A DNA stretch of 7,976 nt from an uncultured Flavobacteriales bacterium (GTDB lineage: Bacteria > Bacteroidota > Bacteroidia > Flavobacteriales_D > Crocinitomicaceae). The stretch is taken from the NCBI GenBank assembly GCA_903879765.1, contig CAIRMS010000382.1, positions 1-7,976 of the forward strand, in the 5' to 3' direction. The notes below the pieces were generated by a model, which saw nothing but the letters and a program-made list of their open reading frames with translations, was not told where the DNA came from and did no database searches. Position numbers and translations under genes: made by a program. This document shows positions 1-7,343 of the stretch, in pieces (the stretch's first letter is position 1; every line of letters starts with the position of its first letter).

Positions 1-3000
1 CCACAAAACCAAGTAGTGTGTAATGGTGCACAGGTTGCAGCAATCAACTTCACAGGTTCATTAACAGGTACATCGTACATATGGAGTAACAATAATACGT
101 CCATTGGACTCGCAGCAAGTGGTTCTGGAAATATCGGAGTATTTACAGCTGTGAATACCGGAAATGCTCCAATAACGGCAACAGTGACCGTTACTGCACA
201 GTATGTGAATGGCAGTCAGTTGTGTACAGGAAACTCAGAGACATTTACGATTACCGTGAATCCACTGATCACGATGCAGGCAGTTTCACCTGTCGTTGCT
301 TGTTCTGGAGATCAAGTTTCAGCGATTAGCTTCTCAGGAAATGCTCAACCAGGAGTATTTAACTGGACGAACTCAAATCCAAGTATCGGAATCGCAGCAA
401 ATGGAACGGGAGCCATTCCATCCTTTGTCGCAACCAATCCAGGATCCACTGCACAAGTAGCCATAATCACTGTTACACCAGGATTTGTCAACGGAGTTAA
501 TACTTGTACAATTAGTCCTGTTACATTTAGTGTAACGGTTAATCCATTACCACAACTTGTAGCTGTTCCATCACAGGTGCTATGTGTCGGAAGTTTGGTG
601 AATGCATTAAATTTCAATTCGAATACGATAAATACAAACTACACATGGACGAACTCCAATAGTACAATTGGATTATCATCGAATGGAATAGGTAGTATCC
701 CAGCGTTCTTTGCACAGAATTCAAGTAATTCAGCACAAGTAGGAAATCTAGTAATAACATCAACCTATACCAATGCGGGACTTAGTTGTCAAACAATGAG
801 TTCAACAAGTATTACCGTGAATCCAACGCCAAATGTGGTGGATCCAGCAAACCAGAACTTGTGTGTAGGAAACCAGTCCTTACCAGTCTTATTCTCTGGG
901 AATGTGAGTGGAACGGTATTCGCTTGGACAAACAATACACCATCCTTAGGAATTCCAGCAAGTGGTACTGGCAATATCGCAAGTATTACGGCACAAAACA
1001 ATACGCAAACATCCATGGTTGGAACGTTTAGTGTTCAAGCACAATACACGAATGCCGGACAATTGTGTTTAGGAAATACAGAGACGTTTACGATAACGGT
1101 GAATCCTCAACCGCAAGTGATTGATCCACAAAACCAAGTAGTGTGTAATGGCGCACAGGTTGCAGCAATCAACTTCACAGGTCCATTAACAGGAACGACC
1201 TATGTCTGGAGTAATAATAACTCCACGATTGGATTGGCTACAAATGGCTCTGGAAATATCAATATGTTTACAGCTGTGAATAACGGAAATGCACCAATAA
1301 CGGCAACAGTGACTGTCACTGCACAGTATGTAAATGGCAGTCAGTTATGTACAGGAAACTCAGAGACATTTACGATTATTGTAAATCCAACACCTGTTAT
1401 AATTCCAACTCAAGATATCACCGTTTGTAGTGGTTCTTTGATAAATGGCATTACTTTCTCAAGTATTGCACCGCCTGCAGGATTTGTTTGGTCAAATGAT
1501 CAAACGTTAATAGGGCTGCAAGCTAATGGAAATGGGAATATTCTTCCTTTTTCTCCGGTGATTTCAACAACAATCCCGGTTACTGCTATGATTCAAGTAA
1601 ATGCGTTTGATACATACAATAATCATACATGTTTAAGTCCAACAGATACTTTCAACATCACTGTAAACCCAATTCCAAACTTTAATGCGATTCCAAATTC
1701 AACTGTATGTGCTGGATCAACCGTACCATCAACGTTTGTAACAGGAAACGTAATAAATGCTACATATAGTTGGACAAATAATAATGCCACGATTGGTTTA
1801 CCAAATTTCGGAACTGGAAATCCACCTTCATATGTTGCGATTAACAATAGTTTAAATCCAATCACAGCAACGATTGAAATGGCACCAAGCTTTACGAATA
1901 ATCAAGTTGTATGTTATGGTACGATTCAAACATATACGATAACAGTGAATCCAACCCCTCAAGTAGCAGGATCTCCGAATCAGGTAATTTGTAGTGGATC
2001 TACGGTTAACGGTGTTCAAATGCAGGGGACATTACCAAATGCTTATTATACTTGGACGAACAGCATACCATCTATTGGTTTAGCGGCAAACGGAACGGGG
2101 AACATCCCTAGTTTTGTTGGGTTAAATCTAGCTAATTCACCGGTAGTTGCACAAATAAATTACACACCAAATTATACCAATAATGGTGTGACTTGTCAAG
2201 GTTTAACTCAAAATTACACAGTTACCATCAATCCAATTCCTGCTGTGTTACCACAACCTGATATAGTAGTTTGTGATAACGAAGCCATACCTAGTATAAT
2301 CTTTAATGGTCCTGTGCCAGGAACAAATTATGCCTGGTCGAATAACAATTTAACAATTGGATTGAATCAATCCAATGGAATTGACGTCATCAATTCATTT
2401 ATTGGAAACACAAATACAAATACGCCGAATATTGCTCAAATCTTTGTGAATCCTACCTATACAAATGCAGGTGTTACATGTCAAGGGAATATGGATACAT
2501 TTATAATTGTAGTTAATCCAATTCCGAATGTACTTGATCCGCTTGATCAAGTCATTTGTGCCAGTGATTTCTCTCAATTAATTGATTTTACGGGCTCTGT
2601 TCCAGGAACTGATTTTAATTGGATAAATAACAATTCATCAATTGGACTTTCATCCGCGGGAACTGGTGACATTGCGCCGTTTGTTGCAATAAACTCTACA
2701 AATGCACCGCTTGTTTCTACGGTGGTGGTTCAAGCGTCCTATACAAATATGAATACTACGTGTTTGGGGAATACAGAACAAATGTTTATCACCGTGAACC
2801 CAAGGCCAAATATCGAACCAGTTGTTGATCAAGTTGTATGTCATAACAGCAATGTCAATCCAATTCAGTTTAACGGAAATGTTCCAGGAACAGTTTATTC
2901 ATGGTCAAATACTGAAACAAGTATTGGATTGTCAGCAAATGGCGTTGGAAATATTGCAGGATTTATTGGGGTAAACCCAGGCTCAAGTCCTGTTGTTGCC

Positions 3001-3090
3001 AGTGTGGATGTAATTCCGTCATTTACAAATGCAGGACTCACATGTATTGGAAGCCCAGAATTATTTACAATCACCGTAAATCCATGGGCT
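1..3090 (+). repeat. Eleven in-frame tandem modules of about 282 bases (94 residues)
   Basis: Module boundaries set after the recurring VNPxP are 1-270 (partial), 271-552, 553-831, 832-1113, 1114-1395, 1396-1677, 1678-1959, 1960-2241, 2242-2526, 2527-2808 and 2809-3090. Lengths are 94 residues except one of 93 and one of 95. The shared pattern in each module is a first cysteine (as in VVCxG), then FxG, a Tyr/Phe-x-Trp followed by a Ser/Thr/Ile-Asn-rich turn, IGL, GxGNI, Phe, a second cysteine (as in TCxG) and FTITVNPxP. This resembles the PKD-like modules common in long Bacteroidota surface proteins (family knowledge; assignment tentative). The nearly constant length suggests stacked immunoglobulin-like beta-sandwich domains forming a stalk. 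Modules differ clearly at the DNA level apart from the pair 1 and 5, so most duplications are old. Confidence 0.92.
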
Positions 3091-4395
3091 TATTTGGAAA
3101 ATTTACCATTTACAATTTGTTCTGGACAATTTACTCAAGACACCATTCAAACTACGATTAGTGCAGTAAGTACATGGTCTGCACAAAGTAATCCGAATAT
3201 TATTGGTGAAACTCAAACAATTCAGAATTCATCGGTCATAAATGATGAGTTGATTAATACTTCGAATGTGCAGCAAGTTGTCGTTTATGATGTCAACTTA
3301 ATTTCTCAGCCGTATGGATGTAACTCTGGTCCATATTCTATCTTGGTCAGCGTACAACCACCTGTGAGTGCCGATTTCGACATCGTTAATACTATAAATT
3401 GTTCTGATGTTCCGATGTTATTCGATAATAATTCTGTAGGAAATAGTTCGTATGAATGGGATTTTGGTGATGGGAATACGGCCACTACATATAATGGAAA
3501 TAATGTTTACGGCAATTTTGGGACTTATCAAGTTACGCTTACAGCAACAGATGCATTAACCCTTTGTCAAGATAGTATGTCAATCGATTTTGAAGTGCTA
3601 GAATCTCCAGAAGTTGGATTTACGGCATCAATCACTGAAGCCTGTGAGTTTGTTAACGTTATCTTTACAGATACCATCCAAGATCCATCTACTACCGTTT
3701 ATTGGACTTTTGGAGACGGTGAGATTTCAAATCAATTCGGACAAGTTGATCATCAATTTACACAAACTGGTTGTTACGACGTGACACTTTATGTGACAGG
3801 ATTGAATGGTTGTACAGTTGCGGATACGGCATTTAATGAAGTTTGTGTTATTCCATCCCCAATTGCCAGCTTTACAGTTGATAATACCGTTCATTTATTG
3901 GATGATGCAACTTTCTACTTTGATAATCAATCACAAAATGCATTATATTACGATTGGTCATTCGGAGATGGAGAAACAAGTGTCGCAAATAATCCAGTAC
4001 ACTTGTTTAATGCGGTTGGAGAGTATTTGGTAACCTTGACTGCATCAAATGAATTAGGATGTATCGATACGGCAAATCTAACGGTTGTTGTAAGGGATGA
4101 ATTCCTGATTTATGTACCAAATACATTTACACCAAATCAGGATGGCACGAATGATACGTTTAGACCATATTTAAACAGTCGTTACGTTGAATCAAGCTAT
4201 CGCTTCGTAATTTATAATCGATGGGGGGAAACTGTATTTGTTTCCTATAACGATAAAGTAGGTTGGGATGGAACGTATGGTACAAATTTGATTTTCCCGG
4301 CTCAAGACGGTGTGTATACATGGACAATTGAATTGAAAATGAAAGAAAATGAGGAGGCTATTCATTTCAATGGCCATGTTTCACTGATTAAATAA
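1..4395 (+). CDS. Giant PKD-like repeat surface protein with type IX (type B) sorting domain, 5'-truncated
   Basis: The frame is open from base 1 and codes 1,464 residues to a TAA stop. The start is outside the window: base 1 already encodes PQNQVVCNG, which matches the interior of a later module, so the GTG at 16 is not a real start. Order: eleven modules of about 94 residues (codons 1-1030), a degenerate module (1031-1121), three PKD domains with WDFGDG, WTFGDG and WSFGDG cores (codons about 1122-1367), then a C-terminal domain with FTPNQDGTNDTF, YNRWGETVF and WDGTYG. That last domain matches the gliding motility-associated type B sorting domain, which in this phylum directs type IX export and usually needs a PorP/SprF-like partner (family knowledge). 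Inferred role: a secreted or surface-held filamentous adhesin or structural protein; the ligand is unknown. The protein is rich in Asn, Thr, Ser, Val and Ile and nearly free of Lys and Arg before its last 100 residues. No enzyme domain is visible. The gene ends alone, 167 bases before the ABC operon. Confidence 0.93.
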   Translation, partial: PQNQVVCNGAQVAAINFTGSLTGTSYIWSNNNTSIGLAASGSGNIGVFTAVNTGNAPITATVTVTAQYVNGSQLCTGNSETFTITVNPLITMQAVSPVVACSGDQVSAISFSGNAQPGVFNWTNSNPSIGIAANGTGAIPSFVATNPGSTAQVAIITVTPGFVNGVNTCTISPVTFSVTVNPLPQLVAVPSQVLCVGSLVNALNFNSNTINTNYTWTNSNSTIGLSSNGIGSIPAFFAQNSSNSAQVGNLVITSTYTNAGLSCQTMSSTSITVNPTPNVVDPANQNLCVGNQSLPVLFSGNVSGTVFAWTNNTPSLGIPASGTGNIASITAQNNTQTSMVGTFSVQAQYTNAGQLCLGNTETFTITVNPQPQVIDPQNQVVCNGAQVAAINFTGPLTGTTYVWSNNNSTIGLATNGSGNINMFTAVNNGNAPITATVTVTAQYVNGSQLCTGNSETFTIIVNPTPVIIPTQDITVCSGSLINGITFSSIAPPAGFVWSNDQTLIGLQANGNGNILPFSPVISTTIPVTAMIQVNAFDTYNNHTCLSPTDTFNITVNPIPNFNAIPNSTVCAGSTVPSTFVTGNVINATYSWTNNNATIGLPNFGTGNPPSYVAINNSLNPITATIEMAPSFTNNQVVCYGTIQTYTITVNPTPQVAGSPNQVICSGSTVNGVQMQGTLPNAYYTWTNSIPSIGLAANGTGNIPSFVGLNLANSPVVAQINYTPNYTNNGVTCQGLTQNYTVTINPIPAVLPQPDIVVCDNEAIPSIIFNGPVPGTNYAWSNNNLTIGLNQSNGIDVINSFIGNTNTNTPNIAQIFVNPTYTNAGVTCQGNMDTFIIVVNPIPNVLDPLDQVICASDFSQLIDFTGSVPGTDFNWINNNSSIGLSSAGTGDIAPFVAINSTNAPLVSTVVVQASYTNMNTTCLGNTEQMFITVNPRPNIEPVVDQVVCHNSNVNPIQFNGNVPGTVYSWSNTETSIGLSANGVGNIAGFIGVNPGSSPVVASVDVIPSFTNAGLTCIGSPELFTITVNPWAYLENLPFTICSGQFTQDTIQTTISAVSTWSAQSNPNIIGETQTIQNSSVINDELINTSNVQQVVVYDVNLISQPYGCNSGPYSILVSVQPPVSADFDIVNTINCSDVPMLFDNNSVGNSSYEWDFGDGNTATTYNGNNVYGNFGTYQVTLTATDALTLCQDSMSIDFEVLESPEVGFTASITEACEFVNVIFTDTIQDPSTTVYWTFGDGEISNQFGQVDHQFTQTGCYDVTLYVTGLNGCTVADTAFNEVCVIPSPIASFTVDNTVHLLDDATFYFDNQSQNALYYDWSFGDGETSVANNPVHLFNAVGEYLVTLTASNELGCIDTANLTVVVRDEFLIYVPNTFTPNQDGTNDTFRPYLNSRYVESSYRFVIYNRWGETVFVSYNDKVGWDGTYGTNLIFPAQDGVYTWTIELKMKENEEAIHFNGHVSLIK
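3091..3363 (+). repeat. Degenerate twelfth module at the end of the array
   Basis: This 91-codon segment follows the last regular module and keeps its frame: an early cysteine in FTICSG, a tryptophan in STWSAQ, a late cysteine in YGCNSG and a final VSVQPP in place of VNPxP. The IGL and GxGNI signatures of the regular modules are lost. It is probably a diverged relative acting as a linker to the PKD domains. An unrelated beta domain remains possible. Confidence 0.6.
3364..4101 (+). other. Three consecutive PKD domains within the giant protein
   Basis: The segments are about 3364-3609, 3610-3861 and 3862-4101, roughly 80 residues each. Each carries the PKD core: WDFGDG (3457-3474), WTFGDG (3703-3720) and WSFGDG (3955-3972). 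Each is followed by a glycine and a YxVTL-type strand (YQVTLTA, YDVTLYV, YLVTLTA). PKD domains are extracellular beta-sandwich spacers or binding modules. The second contains four cysteines, the first two and the third one. Confidence 0.93.
4102..4392 (+). other. Type B C-terminal sorting domain of the type IX secretion system
   Basis: The last 97 residues carry VPNTFTPNQDGTND, YNRWGETVF, GWDGTYG and DGVYTW, the order seen in the gliding motility-associated C-terminal domain. This domain is recognised by the type IX machinery after Sec export. It is also where nearly all of the protein's Lys and Arg residues sit. No T9SS component gene lies in the window. Confidence 0.93.
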
Positions 4396-4429
4396 ATAGA
4401 TGATTACCCTCTGTTTATGGATATATCAG

Positions 4430-4462
4430 ATGACTTTCAATGTCATTCAAATTTGATTTTTT
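4430..4462 (+). terminator. Weak candidate terminator after the giant gene
   Basis: ATGAC (4430-4434) can pair with GTCAT (4442-4446) around a 7-base loop. A run of six T follows at 4457-4462, but ten bases separate stem and T-run. The separating bases hold a perfect palindrome, TCAAATTTGA (4447-4456), which cannot form a useful loop itself. The stem is short and AT-rich, so this is only a candidate. Confidence 0.25.
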
Positions 4463-4549
4463 GGACTCAAAAAGAAGATTCGTTCATAAAATAAATGATT
4501 TCATGTAAGTATGAATCAATTAGTGCGAGTCGGTCAAACAAAATCTACC

Positions 4550-4557
4550 TAACTTTG
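4550..4557 (+). promoter_or_regulatory. Candidate Bacteroidota -7 element upstream of the ABC operon
   Basis: TAACTTTG fits the TAnnTTTG -7 consensus of Bacteroidota primary sigma promoters (established for the phylum). It ends five bases before the ATPase ATG at 4563, so transcription would start at or next to that codon. No clear TTG-type -33 element is present at the usual spacing. The octamer could also be a chance match in AT-rich DNA. Confidence 0.3.
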
Positions 4558-4562
4558 TTGAA

Positions 4563-5273
4563 ATGACGATGATAGCAAAATTAACAGGTGTTGGTAAAGA
4601 GTATCAAGTTGGTGATCAAACCATCGTGGCCTTAAAACCAGTTGATTTAGAAATAAATGAAGGTGAATTAGTGCTCATTATTGGTCCTTCTGGATCGGGT
4701 AAAACAACCTTGCTTTCTTTAATTGGTTGTGTGATTTATCCAAGCTATGGTGAATTGTTTGTCAATGACTTATTGGTAAATGATATGTCTCAAAAACAAT
4801 TAGCCTCACTTCGTTTGAATTCCATTGGGTTTGTCTTTCAAAGTTTTAATTTAATTGCTCCCCTGAATGCTTTTGACAATGTGCTAATGCCATTGCAACT
4901 GAAAGGGATCCCGAGTGCGTTAGCGAAGAAAAAAGCCGAAGCTGCGCTTGATTTAGTCGGGATGCTTGATCGCAAAAAAAGTCTACCGAAACAATTGTCC
5001 GGTGGACAACAACAGCGTGTAGCGATTGCACGAGCGTTGGTCACTGATCCAAAGTTGATTTTGTGTGATGAACCAACAGCATCATTGGATGCTTCGTCCA
5101 TTTCAACGGTCATGAACGAACTCGTTTCCTTGGCACGAAGTGGAAAAGGTGTGTGTGTGGTGACGCATGATCCAAGGTTAATTGCCTACGCAGATAGAGT
5201 GATTAAAGTTGATGGTGGTCAAGCCACAGAGATTTCTAAGGAAGGTTTAACGAATACGTTTTCAGTACATTAA
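4563..5273 (+). CDS. ABC exporter ATPase, DevA/LolD/MacB class
   Basis: This 236-residue protein is a single nucleotide-binding domain that powers the exporter encoded by the next two genes. Motifs in order: Walker A GPSGSGKT (residues 41-48), Q-loop glutamine 93 in FVFQSFN, signature LSGGQQQR (145-152), Walker B LILCDEP (165-171) with catalytic Glu170, D-loop SLD (174-176) and switch His202 in VTHD. All catalytic residues are intact. The FNLI segment after the Q-loop and the PTASLD sequence fit the MacB/LolD/DevA branch, which works with FtsX-fold permeases; the adaptor next door favours DevA- or MacB-like over LolD. Length is normal for a stand-alone ATPase. ATG at 4563 is used, but ATG at 4569 (MIAKLTG) is equally plausible, and no Shine-Dalgarno sequence decides between them. 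It is the first gene of the operon; two bases separate it from the adaptor gene. Confidence 0.95.
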   Translation: MTMIAKLTGVGKEYQVGDQTIVALKPVDLEINEGELVLIIGPSGSGKTTLLSLIGCVIYPSYGELFVNDLLVNDMSQKQLASLRLNSIGFVFQSFNLIAPLNAFDNVLMPLQLKGIPSALAKKKAEAALDLVGMLDRKKSLPKQLSGGQQQRVAIARALVTDPKLILCDEPTASLDASSISTVMNELVSLARSGKGVCVVTHDPRLIAYADRVIKVDGGQATEISKEGLTNTFSVH

Positions 5274-5275
5274 TT

Positions 5276-6208
5276 ATGAAAAAATCAGCATTGTTTTTAT
5301 TGCTTATTGTCCTTGTTTCTGCCTGTGGTGGTAAAACAGAAGAGACAAAAAAGACGAAGAAAGATTATCAATTGAGTAACATTGATCAATTAGTCGGAAT
5401 CGCACGAATTGAACCAGAAAGCAAAATTTGTCCAATCGGTTCGGAAATTCCTGGTCGTGTTGTTTCGATCTTAGTGTCTGAAGGCGAACCAGTAAAAAAA
5501 GGACAACTAATCATGTTATTGGACGAAGCTTCCGAAGCGGCGCAAGTGCAACAAAGTACATCGAAAACAGCTACACGTCAACAGCGTGTGAAAAGTTTAG
5601 AGGCTAAAATTGCGGCGATTGGAATTAAGTTAAAAGCAGCGGATGTTGATCGCAAACGTGACAGAGCGTTAGCTGATGCTAAAGCTGGAACAGAGAAAGC
5701 AGCAATGGATTCAGAAACGATTTATAAAAACTTGGAAGCAGATTTAATCATAGCGAAAGCAGATCTTGATGAAGCCATTGCTGGTGTGAAAGAAGTAAGT
5801 GCTGAAGCGAATTACTTAAATCAACTTAAGGATAAAAAACGTGTGTATGCTCCGGAAGATGGAATGATGCTCAACTGGGATGTAAAACTTGGTCAAGCAA
5901 TTGCTGCAGGAACAAAGTTAGGTGACTTCGCTCCGGCGGGAAATTTAATGGCGATTACTGAAATCGATGAATTGTATGCGTTGAAAGTAAAAACGGGACA
6001 AAAGGTTTCAATTAACCTGCAAGGTACAACGGATAAATTATCAAGTGGAACGGTTATTTATTGTGCTCCTTATTTGTCTAAGAAATCCATTTTTAGCGAC
6101 CGAGCAGACAATTTAGAAGACCGACGAGTAAGAGAAGTTCATGTTCGCGTGGATAATCCGAAGGCAGTATTGATTGGCAGCCGTGTTGAATGCATAATTT
6201 CTTTGTAG
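5276..6208 (+). CDS. Lipoprotein periplasmic adaptor (HlyD/DevB-type membrane fusion protein)
   Basis: The 310-residue protein has a lipoprotein signal: MKKS, a hydrophobic stretch (residues 5-14) and a lipobox VSAC with acylated Cys17. A charged Lys/Glu/Thr linker follows. Residues 55-83 form the first half of a lipoyl/barrel-sandwich domain (PGRVVSILVSEGEPVKKGQ at 59-77). Residues about 88-188 are Ala/Lys/Glu-rich and heptad-like, fitting a coiled-coil hairpin. The second lipoyl half starts with VYAPEDGMM (190-198). The C-terminal beta-barrel region ends with DRRVREVHVRVD (282-293), resembling the DevB-type ending. Such adaptors link an inner-membrane ABC pump to an outer-membrane channel. 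Many family members have a transmembrane N-terminus; here the anchor is predicted to be lipid. ATG at 5276 gives a complete signal peptide directly after the ATPase stop. The gap to the permease is one base, so translation is probably coupled. Cargo cannot be deduced. Confidence 0.92.
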   Translation: MKKSALFLLLIVLVSACGGKTEETKKTKKDYQLSNIDQLVGIARIEPESKICPIGSEIPGRVVSILVSEGEPVKKGQLIMLLDEASEAAQVQQSTSKTATRQQRVKSLEAKIAAIGIKLKAADVDRKRDRALADAKAGTEKAAMDSETIYKNLEADLIIAKADLDEAIAGVKEVSAEANYLNQLKDKKRVYAPEDGMMLNWDVKLGQAIAAGTKLGDFAPAGNLMAITEIDELYALKVKTGQKVSINLQGTTDKLSSGTVIYCAPYLSKKSIFSDRADNLEDRRVREVHVRVDNPKAVLIGSRVECIISL

Positions 6209-6209
6209 G

Positions 6210-7343
6210 ATGCAACTTTTTTTCACCGCTTTAAAATTTATGAAGTTCGACAAACCGAAAAGTGTTGGAGCGCTTTTTGGTGTCATTATTTCTATTTTTT
6301 TAGTCGGACAGCAAACAGGAATCTTTACTTTTTTGACAAATGCCATGTGTTATTACGTTCGAGTGAACGATGGCTATGTATGGGTGACTGATAATAAAAC
6401 GGAGAATGTCAATGCTTTGGCTCCAATTGATGTTCGACTTGGTTATGAAATCGAAAGTTTACCACATGTGGAAAAAGCACATCAGTTGGTGATTTCAAAT
6501 GGAGCAGCTCGCTTTACGGATGGTACTTCAGCAGGAATGAGTGTAGTAGGAGTAGAGTTACCAGAGTTCAACGGTATTCAAGATGGAATTATTTATGATG
6601 GAAAGCATGCGGACCTGATTCCAGATGGTGCGGTTTCTGTCGATTTTTTTGATTCTAAAGCGTTAGGAAATCCAGCCAAAGGAAATTACTTTGAAATAAA
6701 TGGCAAACAAGTCTACATTGCCGCCATGACGAAAGGTGCGAGGTCCTTCGGTGGTGGACTCATTTCGTATACAACGATTGCAAGAGCTAGATTCCTTGGT
6801 AATGTTCCAATCAGTAGAACTTCTGCATTTCTGGTGAAAGTCGATGAGGATAAGCACATGGAAGATGTGGTAAATTATATCAACGCGAACATTCCTGGAG
6901 TGAAGGCATGGATGCCGACGGAATTTAAAAATCAAACGATTTTGACGGTCTTGAAGTCGAGTGGAATCGCCTTTTCATTCGGAACATTGATCATATTCGC
7001 TTTATTGTCTGGTTTCGTGATCATCGGTTTGACTTTATATTCCGCAGCGATAGACCGAATCAAAGACTATGGAACATTAAAAGCGATTGGCGCAACGAAT
7101 GGATACATTCGCAAGTTAATTCTCATGCAAGCGATTATCTATTCCATCATTGGATTTATCATTGGGTATGCGTTGATTGAAGGATTCAGAAATGGAATCG
7201 CAAACGCTGGAACTTTATTTACCTTCTCACCAATGATCAAAGTTGGATTCTTTGTGATTACCGCAGTGATTTCCATTTCGGGAACCTTATTTGCTATTCG
7301 ACGCATTACGAAGCTAGAGCCAGCATCGGTTTTTAGAACCTAA
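6210..7343 (+). CDS. FtsX-family ABC exporter permease, DevC-like
   Basis: The 377-residue inner-membrane subunit has the four-helix FtsX/MacB layout. TM1 is at about 19-42 (GALFGVIISIFLVG), and a large periplasmic domain spans about 45-245. TM2 is at about 253-277, TM3 at 303-324 and TM4 at 344-363. Between TM2 and TM3 lies the FtsX signature DYGTLKAIGAT (286-296), the likely coupling segment for the ATPase. The C-terminal RRITKLEPASVFR is also typical. There is no fused nucleotide-binding domain, so the arrangement is DevC-like rather than MacB-like. Such mechanotransmission permeases do not need a channel through the membrane; they drive periplasmic substrates or envelope lipids through the adaptor (family knowledge). 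Known DevBCA exports glycolipids, but that cannot be transferred here. ATG at 6210 is preferred over the in-frame ATG at 6240 because it sits one base after the adaptor stop. Confidence 0.94.
   Translation: MQLFFTALKFMKFDKPKSVGALFGVIISIFLVGQQTGIFTFLTNAMCYYVRVNDGYVWVTDNKTENVNALAPIDVRLGYEIESLPHVEKAHQLVISNGAARFTDGTSAGMSVVGVELPEFNGIQDGIIYDGKHADLIPDGAVSVDFFDSKALGNPAKGNYFEINGKQVYIAAMTKGARSFGGGLISYTTIARARFLGNVPISRTSAFLVKVDEDKHMEDVVNYINANIPGVKAWMPTEFKNQTILTVLKSSGIAFSFGTLIIFALLSGFVIIGLTLYSAAIDRIKDYGTLKAIGATNGYIRKLILMQAIIYSIIGFIIGYALIEGFRNGIANAGTLFTFSPMIKVGFFVITAVISISGTLFAIRRITKLEPASVFRT

Noticed and set aside
16..18. GTG as start codon of the giant protein
   Set aside because: The frame is open before it, and the codons at 1-15 match the interior of module 5 (1126-1140), so the gene simply continues to the left.
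345..617. Reverse-strand and other-frame open frames inside the repeat array (also 789-1016, 1623-1865, 2395-2577, 2650-2844, 786-1031)
   Set aside because: They recur at equivalent positions of the modules and are antisense or off-frame shadows of the Lys-poor coding sequence; none has a recognisable domain.
1..3090. CRISPR-like or non-coding tandem repeat
   Set aside because: The period is about 282 bases, strictly in frame, and conservation follows protein motifs; there are no short identical repeats with unique spacers.
3364..4101. Calcium-binding RTX or thrombospondin type-3 repeats near the C-terminus
   Set aside because: No GGxGxD nonapeptides or DxDxDG runs are present; the FGDG motifs belong to PKD domains.
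4447..4456. TCAAATTTGA palindrome as a regulator-binding site
   Set aside because: A single 10-base AT-rich palindrome in an AT-rich spacer, far from the promoter candidate and without a second copy; chance is a sufficient explanation.
4483..4515. Inverted pair TTCATA (4483-4488) and TATGAA (4510-4515) with inner ATGA/TCAT
   Set aside because: The stems are short, pure AT-rich and widely spaced; not distinguishable from random AT-rich DNA.
4838..5113. Reverse-strand open frames inside the ATPase gene, and 6113-6346 and 6663-6935 in the following genes
   Set aside because: They lie wholly antisense to intact genes with clear family motifs and have no recognisable domains.
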